Of a DNA stretch of 7,647 nt, positions 1 through 6,813 are shown piece by piece; positions within the stretch are counted from its first letter, which is position 1, and the number at the start of each line of letters is the position of its first letter. The position numbers were made by a program, and so were the translations under genes. This DNA is from an uncultured Bacilli bacterium (lineage in GTDB: Bacteria; Bacillota_I; Bacilli_A; RF39; UBA660), in NCBI GenBank assembly GCA_934167935.1, contig CAKPMH010000042.1, forward strand, positions 1 through 7,647, in the 5' to 3' direction. The notes beneath the pieces are model-generated. The model had not been told where the DNA came from. It ran no database searches and saw only the letters and a list, made by a program, of their open reading frames with translations.

Positions 1-16
1 AATTTCATTTACAAAC

Positions 17-56
17 AATGTAGAAAAAATATTAAGTTTTTCTACATTTTTAATTT
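17..56 (+). terminator. Putative intrinsic terminator of an unseen upstream gene
   Basis: A perfect 12-bp inverted repeat has its left arm AATGTAGAAAAA at 17-28 and its right arm TTTTTCTACATT at 37-48, with an 8-nt loop. The right arm runs into further T-rich sequence (TTTAATTT, 49-56). Paired A-tract and T-tract hairpins of this kind are common terminators in low-GC bacteria and can work in both directions. Only two G-C pairs support the stem, so termination may be weak. A regulator-binding dyad is an alternative. Its position upstream of a clear promoter fits a boundary between a preceding gene, not visible here, and the operon. Confidence 0.55.
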
Positions 57-108
57 AAATAAAAAATTAAATTTATTCAAACGTTATCAAAAATAAATCC
101 ATTTCCTA

Positions 109-137
109 TAGACAATTGTTAACTATTTTGTTAAAAT
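109..137 (+). promoter_or_regulatory. Sigma-A type promoter of the four-gene operon
   Basis: A -35 hexamer TAGACA (109-114, five of six matches to TTGACA) is separated by exactly 17 bp from a -10 hexamer TAAAAT (132-137, five of six matches to TATAAT). The -10 is preceded by TGT at 129-131, giving an extended -10 (TGnTAAAAT). Transcription would start near 144, leaving a leader of only about 20 nt before the first start codon, with the Shine-Dalgarno at its 5' end. No other convincing promoter is seen inside the overlapping genes, so this probably drives the whole operon. AT-rich DNA raises the chance of false promoter matches, but the spacing, the extended -10 and the position are all right. 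Confidence 0.7.
119..134. promoter_or_regulatory. Possible operator dyad overlapping the -10
   Basis: An inverted repeat TTAAC-N6-GTTAA (119-134) lies in the promoter spacer and overlaps the -10 box. Immediately upstream is the 8-bp palindrome ACAATTGT (112-119), which overlaps the -35. TTGTTAA also occurs twice as a direct repeat (116-122 and 128-134). A protein bound here would block RNA polymerase. The arms are short and AT-rich, so chance is a real explanation, and no regulator gene is visible in the window. Confidence 0.25.
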
Positions 138-148
138 ATGATTGATTT

Positions 149-156
149 GGCGGTGA
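149..156 (+). promoter_or_regulatory. Shine-Dalgarno that decides the TTG start of the first gene
   Basis: GGCGGTGA differs by one base from GGAGGTGA, an extended complement of the 16S rRNA 3' end. Nine bases separate its GGCGG core from the TTG at 163. An in-frame TGA at 154-156 lies inside this site and blocks any start further upstream. The next in-frame ATG, at 235, has no comparable site and would remove conserved family sequence. Confidence 0.75.
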
Positions 157-162
157 CCAATT

Positions 163-1602
163 TTGGATAATTTAAATCAAATAAATGAAGTAAAATATTT
201 AGTTCAAGAAAATACCTATAGATATAGAAGAATCATGCAATTTTTTTATAATAAATATGAAGAAGCAGAATATTGGCTTTATAAAGAAGATGTTTATGAA
301 GGTGTAAAAGAAACTATTGATAACTATGATATGGAATCATGTGAAAGAGATTTAGAATTCTTGCTTGCAAATTATTCATTAACAAGAATGCAAGATACAC
401 ATAATTTAGAAACAATCGATGATTTTAAATTTAAAAATTTTAGATATCAACTTACAGATAAAGCAGTAATAATCGAAAGAATGATACATGATTTAGATGA
501 ATTAGAAGTAAAAGTATACAATTTAGAACCAAGACTATTTGATAAAATTAATCAATTTTTAAAAGAATTAATTAATAATTATGAAAGTAAAAATGTAAGT
601 GACACATGGCTTGATTTAATAGCATCTTTTAAAGAATTAAACGAAAATTATCAAGATTTTTTAAAAAAATTCTATGAACCAAGAACCGAAGAATTAATGC
701 AAAATGAAGTCTTTTTAGAATATAAAACAGATTTTATAAATTACATTAAATCATTTATAGATGGTTATATAAAAAGTATATCGGGAATTAGAAAATCATT
801 AGAAATACTTGATGATAAAAAAATCAATTCCATAATAAATACACTTGCATTTTATCAAGAAATGACACCAATGTTGAATGCTGATTTTGATGTAGAAAAA
901 TATAAAAAACTTAATTTAGCTAAATGGACAAGTTTAAAAAAATGGTTCGCGCAATCAGAAACAAGTGAAGGATCAAGACTATTAGAAGCTACAAACAAAA
1001 TAATTGAAAAAATTTATAAATGTGTAAATGCTTTAAATGAACTACATGGTAATATGATAAATAGGCGAGAAGAATACAAAGAAATATGCACACTATTTGA
1101 CAAATGCGATAATATAAATGATGCAAATAAGCTATTTGGCAGTTTATTTGGAATCATTAACATCAAACACTTTTCAGGAAATACAAACATAAAAACAGAT
1201 GCTCTTATTAATTCATATAATGTTGAACCTGTTGTATTTAATATTGAACCAATAAATCGTGAACGCAAAATAAAAAATAATAATTCTTACATTGTAGACA
1301 AATCTATAGAAAAAGAAAAAATTTTAAAAAAGATCGCCCAATTAGAAGAAAATAGAAAAAATAAAATAAGCAATTTAATAAAAAAAGGTAAAATTGAACT
1401 TGTAGATCAAATTAAACTAGATGAAATAGAAAGAAGATATATACTAGAATTAATTGAAAAATATGATGGAAGCAAAACAAAAGAATCACAATTTGGTTTA
1501 TTTTATACAATTGAAAAAGGACAAGGAAAATGTATAATTGAATCACCAGATGGATTATTTGAATTAGATTCAAGAATTATAAATATGGAGGTTAATATAT
1601 GA
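163..1602 (+). CDS. jetA: Wadjet JetA-like kleisin subunit (DUF2397/TIGR02677 family), TTG start
   Basis: This 479-residue protein is recognised as DUF2397/TIGR02677. Its N-terminus carries the family pattern of an ENxxRYRxIMxFFY block (residues 16-29), a WLY segment (38-40), a Q-D-T segment (77-79) and an FRYQLT segment (93-98), which together look like a winged-helix domain. The middle (about 105-400) is predicted mostly helical. The C-terminus (about 440-475) has the small beta-rich end typical of the family. Known family role: JetA is the MukF/kleisin-like subunit that bridges the SMC ATPase heads and binds the JetB-type partner. It acts in the cytoplasm on DNA, with no signal peptide or membrane segment. 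The start is TTG at 163, chosen from the strong Shine-Dalgarno and because the next Met (residue 25) would cut into the RYRRIM block. Its TGA stop overlaps the next start in an ATGA. Family assignment is confident; the molecular role is inferred from homologues. Confidence 0.88.
   Translation: MDNLNQINEVKYLVQENTYRYRRIMQFFYNKYEEAEYWLYKEDVYEGVKETIDNYDMESCERDLEFLLANYSLTRMQDTHNLETIDDFKFKNFRYQLTDKAVIIERMIHDLDELEVKVYNLEPRLFDKINQFLKELINNYESKNVSDTWLDLIASFKELNENYQDFLKKFYEPRTEELMQNEVFLEYKTDFINYIKSFIDGYIKSISGIRKSLEILDDKKINSIINTLAFYQEMTPMLNADFDVEKYKKLNLAKWTSLKKWFAQSETSEGSRLLEATNKIIEKIYKCVNALNELHGNMINRREEYKEICTLFDKCDNINDANKLFGSLFGIINIKHFSGNTNIKTDALINSYNVEPVVFNIEPINRERKIKNNNSYIVDKSIEKEKILKKIAQLEENRKNKISNLIKKGKIELVDQIKLDEIERRYILELIEKYDGSKTKESQFGLFYTIEKGQGKCIIESPDGLFELDSRIINMEVNI
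1587..1591 (+). promoter_or_regulatory. Shine-Dalgarno of the jetB-like gene
   Basis: A perfect GGAGG lies within the last codons of the first gene, 7 nt before the ATG at 1599. With the ATGA stop/start overlap it indicates translational coupling, along with strong independent initiation. Confidence 0.8.
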
Positions 1603-2783
1603 ATGGTATTGAAAAAGAATTATCTGCACTCTTATATAATTTTTGGATTACTAAAGATGATAATCAAGAACTATATTACTCAATAAAATATAATCAAGAC
1701 AAAATAAAAGATTTTGTCTATAAAAATTTAGGTAGTAATTTGATTATTCATGATAAATTTGTTAAATTAGAAAAGGTAGTACCCTATGTAAAAAACAACA
1801 TGGGGTTATTCAATAATATTAAAGAATACATAATTTTAATTATTACTTTGCTTTATTTAGAAGATAAAACAAATGGTGAAAAGTTTATACTTTCTGAACT
1901 AATTGAATATATCAAAACAACATCAATAGTGCTTGAATTATCTAATATTCCTGACTGGGATAAAATTGTTGATAGAAGATATTTAGTCAATGTAATAGAT
2001 TTTTTAACAAATATAAATGCTATTAAAATTCGTGATAAAAGTAAAGAAAATTTTATTGATACAATAAGTGCGGAAGCTTTATTTGAATCAACAGGACTAT
2101 CAAACTATGTAATGAGACTTTTTGACAATGGTATTGATAATCTTAATACTTACGATGAATTCGCTAAATCAGAGTTTATAAAACAAGATGATAGCAAAGG
2201 AGATGTAAGGAGATATAATGTTATGCGAAGTATTTTATATACACCAGCCGTAATACATGCATCTCTTAGTCAAAGCGAAATAGATTATATTAAAAAAAAT
2301 CGTTTTTATATCAAAAATGAGTTATCAAAATATTTAAATATGGAAGTAGAAATTACTAATAATATGACATTATTATATGATGATATTAATTCAAATCATA
2401 AAGAAAATTTTCCTAACATAAAAAGAATAACAGAAATAATATTATTAATTAATAATTATATACTAAATGATATAAAAAATAGTGTAATTTGTCCAAATAA
2501 AGATGAGGTTATTTTTGTTCATAAAAGCTATCTAGAAAATTTAATTAGAATTTTAAGAGAAGAAAAAGAAAAATTCATTGGTAAAACAATGATGTGTATG
2601 CCATTTGATAAATTTTATGGAGAAATCATTAATTATATGGAAGATTATAATTTTATAGAAATGAAAGATGATTATGTTTATATCTATCCAACTATTTCAA
2701 GAATGATTGGTGAAATAGATAATAATATCGTTAAAGAAAATGAAACACAAATTAGTTTATTTGGAGGTTATGATGAATTATAA
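1599..2783 (+). CDS. jetB: Wadjet JetB-like (MukE/KITE-like) subunit, DUF2398/TIGR02678 family
   Basis: This 394-residue protein is recognised as DUF2398/TIGR02678. Visible family features are a helical hydrophobic block followed by DRRYLVNVIDFL (125-136), resembling the family's conserved (R)DLVDVVRLL region in a first winged helix. A second region (about 207-262) carries the LYTPAVIHASLSQSEIDYI pattern, which matches the family's 'L-x-T-P-V-V-y-x-x-L-x-x-x-E' block. A C-terminal segment (331-373) ends in PTISRM (364-369), the family's P-A-x-x-R position. Known role: JetB and MukE-like proteins have tandem winged helices, dimerise, bind the kleisin and contact DNA in the condensin-like complex. 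No catalytic motif is expected or seen. The ATG overlaps the previous stop and follows a perfect GGAGG. Its 3' end contains the Shine-Dalgarno and start of the ATPase gene (11-nt overlap). The sequence diverges strongly from the better known high-GC members, so the recognition is by pattern and context. Confidence 0.85.
   Translation: MNGIEKELSALLYNFWITKDDNQELYYSIKYNQDKIKDFVYKNLGSNLIIHDKFVKLEKVVPYVKNNMGLFNNIKEYIILIITLLYLEDKTNGEKFILSELIEYIKTTSIVLELSNIPDWDKIVDRRYLVNVIDFLTNINAIKIRDKSKENFIDTISAEALFESTGLSNYVMRLFDNGIDNLNTYDEFAKSEFIKQDDSKGDVRRYNVMRSILYTPAVIHASLSQSEIDYIKKNRFYIKNELSKYLNMEVEITNNMTLLYDDINSNHKENFPNIKRITEIILLINNYILNDIKNSVICPNKDEVIFVHKSYLENLIRILREEKEKFIGKTMMCMPFDKFYGEIINYMEDYNFIEMKDDYVYIYPTISRMIGEIDNNIVKENETQISLFGGYDEL
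2763..2767 (+). promoter_or_regulatory. Shine-Dalgarno that decides the start of the ATPase gene
   Basis: GGAGG sits 5 nt before the ATG at 2773 and only 2 nt before the adjacent in-frame ATG at 2770. The 2773 start is therefore preferred. An in-frame ATG at 2740 would add 11 residues, but it has no Shine-Dalgarno and would place this GGAGG inside the coding sequence. Confidence 0.75.
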
Positions 2784-5700
2784 AGTAGTACGAATTGGAC
2801 TTTTAAATTTTTGGTATTTTGATGATGAAGAATTTGTTTTTAGTGATGGCAAATTATTACTTAGAGGATCAAATGGTAGTGGTAAATCGGTTACCATGCA
2901 ATCATTTATTCCACTTATTTTAGATGGTAATCGACTTCCTAGCAGATTAGATCCTTTCGGTTCGAAAGAAAAGAAAATAGAAGATTACATACTTGGACCA
3001 TCAGATGGTGAACAAAAGTCAGAAGCAATAAGTTATTTATATATGGAAACCTATGACGAAAAATTGTATAAATATATAACGATTGGTATTGCTTTTAGGG
3101 CTCGTAAAGGACGACCAACTGAATTTTGGGGATTTTCTTTAAAAGATGGAAAAAGAATTGGAATAGACTTTGCACTCTATAAAGATTATGGTGAAAAAGT
3201 ATTACTTACGAAAAATGAACTTAGAAATAGACTTGGTATTTCAAATGATTTTGTAGAAACACAAAAAGAATACAAAACAATGGTTAATGATTTATTATTT
3301 GGATTTCAAAACATGGATTCTTATGATGAATTTATAAGTGTCTTATTACAACTACGAAGTTCAAAATTATCGAAAGAATATACACCTATTAAATTAATGG
3401 ATATATTAAGTAAAGTTTTGCAACCATTAACTGAAGAAGATATAAGACCATTAAGTGAAACTATAGAAAATACAAATAATTATAAAGAAAAACAAGAAAA
3501 ATTAACAAATGATAAAAAATCATTAGAGTATTTACTTAAATCATATAGAAACTATAATGAAAATATTTTATATAATAAAGCAGTAAGATATAAAAATGAA
3601 AATGATAGACTAGTTGATTTAAAAAATAATATAAAAACGAAAGAAAAAAACTCACAACAATTAGTATTAAGACTAGAAGAAATTAAAACAAAATTGAAAC
3701 AACTAAACAAAGAAAATGAAGAAATAATTATTAAATTAGAAACATTTGATAATAAAGAATTAGAAAAATATGCACTAGATTTAAGTAAAATAAAAGTTCA
3801 AAAAGATGAAATAAATTTAAAAGTAGAGAAATTAAAACAAAGAATTGATGAAAATATAAATAAAGAAAATGAAAATAGTAAGAAATTAAAAGAAATTGAA
3901 GACATAATTTTTAAAAAATCAAAAATAATAAATTCTACATGTGATGACATATCCTCTTATGCAACAGAAATAAAAATGTCAATTAATTCAATTAAAATAG
4001 AAAATTTAGAACAAAATGAAAATTATTTTGAATATTTTAATGATGAACTTCTAAAATATGAGAAAAAAATAAAAGAAATAAAAGAAATGCTTGAACTAAA
4101 AGAACAATTAGAAACAGATCTAAATAGAGCAAGTGAAGAAAGAGAAAAATTAAAAAAATCAATCGATGAAAAAGAAACAGAAGAAAGAAACACTTTCAAA
4201 ATGTTAAAAAATGCAATTAATAATTTCAAAGATAATATAAATGTTTTAAATAATGAAAATACAATTTTAAAATTAGATAATGATGCAAGAATTAATATAT
4301 TTAATTTTATTGATAATTATAGTTCAGATAACTATATAAAAGCTTATAATGAGTATAATAGTATATTTAGATATCATGAAAAAGAATTATTAGAAACTAA
4401 AAATAACTTAACTTTTAAATTAGTTGAAGAAAGACAAAAAAATAAAGAATTAAATTCGGAATTAGAAAAACTTCGAAATTATAATGAACTAAAATTCGAT
4501 GAAGATTTAAGTGTGTTAGATAACATTGGTATTCCTTATGTACCTTTATATAAAGCAATTGAATTTAAGAAAAATATTAGTGATGAAAAGCGCAACAAAA
4601 TAGAAAATGTTTTATTGAATATGGGGTTATTAAATTCAAAAATAATATATAAAGAAGATATTGAAAAAGTAAAAGATATTGATATGAGATTCTTAATAGA
4701 AACAACACCTAAAAACAATAATTTACTTGAATATTTTGATATAGAAGAATCTATCATTGATCAAAAAGTAGTACAAAACATTTTAGCAAGTATTAGTATA
4801 GATGAGAAAGATTCAGTATATATAAATACAGATAAATTTAAAATGGACTTTATGATTGGTTTTGGTAATAATGACTATGAATCAAAGTATATTGGAATTT
4901 TAAAAAGAGAATTAGAACATAAAAAAATGATTCAATCAAAAGAAAAAGAAATAGAAGAATCAAATAGTTTAATCAATAACTATAGTACTTTGATAGACAA
5001 CATAAAAAATAAAATTAGTACATTAAATGAAGAATTAAAATTATTTCCAGATAATAGTGCTCTAGAAAAAATAACTAAAAATAGTATAAAAATTGAGGTT
5101 TGTTTAGAAGAATTAAGAAAACAAGATAAAGGAATTATTGATAAAATAACTATAATAAATGAAAAAATCAAAGATGTATTAAATAATATAAATTTAAAAA
5201 AAGGAAATATTATTATTCCATTAAATTTATTTAGTTATAAAAATGTTCTTAATCTAATTAGTAATCTAAAAAATAAAATATATGATTTAAAAGTAGAATA
5301 CAATAGTTATCTTAATTATAAAGACAGAAATAATGATATTTTAGAAAAAATCGAAGACATAAAAATTGAATTAGAAACATTGAATGAAGATTTTTATGAA
5401 AGTGGAAAAATACTTACATCTTTAGAAGCCAAAGAAAAGGTAATAAACGAAGTATTAAATAATCCTGATAATAAGAAAATAATTGAAGAAATAAAAACAT
5501 TAAAAATAAGACAATCAGCAATTCCAAATGAAAGGGATAATATTTTAATTGAAAAAGGTAAATTAGAAGAACATATAAAAAATATTTTAAATGATATTGA
5601 ACTTAATAAAAAAGAGTTAATTAAAAATGAATTAATATGTTCAATCTATGAAAAAATATTGACGGATGAATATAAATTGGGTTATATCTATCAAAACGAA

Positions 5701-6813
5701 ACAATTGATGTAAAACAAATTTTAAGTGATTTAAGTGATAAGAAAAATAATAATATAAACGATATTACAAAAAATTATTATGATACTTTAAATAAATATC
5801 ATTTAGAATTACAGGAATATAGACTTAAAACAAAAACAATTTTTAATGAAAACGAAAGCATAATTAAAACATATGTAGAAAAAGGTTTAGATTATAATGA
5901 ATTAAAAATAATACTAGATACAGCAACAAGAGAGAAAATGAGTGCAGTATATCAAGGTAAAAGCGTTAATATTGTTTCATTATTATCCTATATAGAAAGC
6001 GCTATTATCGAATGTGAGAGTTATATAAGCGAACAAGAAAGACACCTTTTCGAGGACATTTTACTTAAAACTGTTGGTTCTAAAATTAGAGATCGAATAG
6101 AAAGTTCAAAAGAATGGGTTAATAAGATTAATGAAATAATGAATAAAACAGGAGAAAACAGTAATTTATCATTTATACTTGAATGGAAAAGTAAAGAAGC
6201 TTATACTGAAGATGAACTTGATACTAAAGAAATTGTTCGTTTATTAAAAATAGATGCAGGACAATTAAAAGAAGAAGATAGTGCAAAATTAATTAACCAC
6301 TTTAGAAGTCAAATCAAAAAAGAATTATCATATAATGAAGGTATTCATAAAAGTTATATGGAAATTATTGGCAAAGTATTGGACTACAGAAATTGGTTTG
6401 ATTTTAAAATGTATTATAGAAGAAAATTAAATGAAAAAAAAGAATTAACTAATAAAGTATTTTTTGTATTTAGTGGTGGTGAAAGAGCTAAAAGTATGTA
6501 TATTCCATTATTTGCGGCAGTATATGCTAAATTATTAAGTGCTAGAAGTAATGCATTACGATTAATCGCACTTGATGAAGCTTTTGCAGGTGTAGATAAT
6601 AATAATATAAGAGAAATGTTTGAGATACTATCTAAACTTAACCTAGATTATATCTTAACTTCCCAAGCATTATGGGGAGATTATGATACAGTTTCATCAT
6701 TATCAATCTGTGAACTTATTAAAGATGAGGAACACAAAGCAGTAGCTGTAAGACATTACAAGTGGAATGGTAAAACAAAAGAGTATTTAGAAAGAAGTAA
6801 TATAAATGAGTAA
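2773..6813 (+). CDS. jetC: Wadjet JetC-like SMC/MukB-type ATPase (TIGR02680 family)
   Basis: This 1346-residue protein has SMC architecture. The N-terminal half-head has Walker A GSNGSGKS (32-39), followed by RLDPFG (58-63), which is diagnostic of TIGR02680. An LLQLRSSKLS block lies near 190-200. A Glu/Lys-rich coiled coil spans about 235-565. A central globular region (about 570-715) with IPYVPLYKAIEF resembles the family's P-x-x-P-L-x-x-x-V-D-F segment, in the place of a hinge. A second coiled coil spans about 715-1080. The C-terminal half-head has EQERHLFEDILL (from 1087), a segment ending in EW (1137-1138), signature SGGE (1234-1237), Walker B LIALDE (1264-1269; D1268 and catalytic E1269), D-loop AGVD (1272-1275) and switch region TSQALWG (from 1296). 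All ATPase motifs are intact, so it should be active. Known role: ATP-driven DNA loop extrusion in the JetABC motor that measures circular DNA and presents it to JetD. RecN/SbcC-like repair ATPases are excluded by the family motifs and neighbours. An 11-nt overlap with the gene before and an 8-nt overlap with the gene after indicate a fixed complex. Confidence 0.92.
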   Translation: MNYKVVRIGLLNFWYFDDEEFVFSDGKLLLRGSNGSGKSVTMQSFIPLILDGNRLPSRLDPFGSKEKKIEDYILGPSDGEQKSEAISYLYMETYDEKLYKYITIGIAFRARKGRPTEFWGFSLKDGKRIGIDFALYKDYGEKVLLTKNELRNRLGISNDFVETQKEYKTMVNDLLFGFQNMDSYDEFISVLLQLRSSKLSKEYTPIKLMDILSKVLQPLTEEDIRPLSETIENTNNYKEKQEKLTNDKKSLEYLLKSYRNYNENILYNKAVRYKNENDRLVDLKNNIKTKEKNSQQLVLRLEEIKTKLKQLNKENEEIIIKLETFDNKELEKYALDLSKIKVQKDEINLKVEKLKQRIDENINKENENSKKLKEIEDIIFKKSKIINSTCDDISSYATEIKMSINSIKIENLEQNENYFEYFNDELLKYEKKIKEIKEMLELKEQLETDLNRASEEREKLKKSIDEKETEERNTFKMLKNAINNFKDNINVLNNENTILKLDNDARINIFNFIDNYSSDNYIKAYNEYNSIFRYHEKELLETKNNLTFKLVEERQKNKELNSELEKLRNYNELKFDEDLSVLDNIGIPYVPLYKAIEFKKNISDEKRNKIENVLLNMGLLNSKIIYKEDIEKVKDIDMRFLIETTPKNNNLLEYFDIEESIIDQKVVQNILASISIDEKDSVYINTDKFKMDFMIGFGNNDYESKYIGILKRELEHKKMIQSKEKEIEESNSLINNYSTLIDNIKNKISTLNEELKLFPDNSALEKITKNSIKIEVCLEELRKQDKGIIDKITIINEKIKDVLNNINLKKGNIIIPLNLFSYKNVLNLISNLKNKIYDLKVEYNSYLNYKDRNNDILEKIEDIKIELETLNEDFYESGKILTSLEAKEKVINEVLNNPDNKKIIEEIKTLKIRQSAIPNERDNILIEKGKLEEHIKNILNDIELNKKELIKNELICSIYEKILTDEYKLGYIYQNETIDVKQILSDLSDKKNNNINDITKNYYDTLNKYHLELQEYRLKTKTIFNENESIIKTYVEKGLDYNELKIILDTATREKMSAVYQGKSVNIVSLLSYIESAIIECESYISEQERHLFEDILLKTVGSKIRDRIESSKEWVNKINEIMNKTGENSNLSFILEWKSKEAYTEDELDTKEIVRLLKIDAGQLKEEDSAKLINHFRSQIKKELSYNEGIHKSYMEIIGKVLDYRNWFDFKMYYRRKLNEKKELTNKVFFVFSGGERAKSMYIPLFAAVYAKLLSARSNALRLIALDEAFAGVDNNNIREMFEILSKLNLDYILTSQALWGDYDTVSSLSICELIKDEEHKAVAVRHYKWNGKTKEYLERSNINE

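Noticed and set aside
50..77. Inverted repeat AATTTAA (52-58) and TTAAATT (67-73) in the upstream region
   Set aside because: It is a 7-bp repeat made only of A and T in very AT-rich DNA. Chance explains it.
1014..1268. Minus-strand open frame of 84 codons inside the first gene
   Set aside because: It is antisense to a well-supported family protein, with no ribosome-binding site and no recognisable domain. Open minus-strand frames are expected opposite A-rich coding sequence.
154..1602. Mycoplasma-type code with TGA as Trp
   Set aside because: TGA stops the first gene exactly in an ATGA overlap with a well-placed next start, and all Trp codons at conserved positions are TGG.
4023..5171. Three minus-strand open frames (4023-4229, 4536-4757, 4980-5171) with Ser/Phe/Ile-rich translations that look like membrane proteins
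   Set aside because: They are the reverse complement of Glu/Lys/Asn-rich coding sequence, which always reads as Phe/Ser/Leu/Ile-rich protein. None has start signals or family similarity.
3480..5640. Repetitive A-rich sequence resembling low-complexity repeats
   Set aside because: It encodes the Glu/Lys/Leu-rich coiled coils of the SMC-like ATPase in a continuous frame. No unit repeat or CRISPR-like spacing is seen.
2773..6813. Interpretation as a chromosomal SbcC, RecN or housekeeping SMC/MukB protein
   Set aside because: The RLDPFG block after Walker A, the EQERHLFEDILL region and the DUF2397, DUF2398 and DUF2399 neighbours point specifically to the TIGR02680 Wadjet-type cassette.
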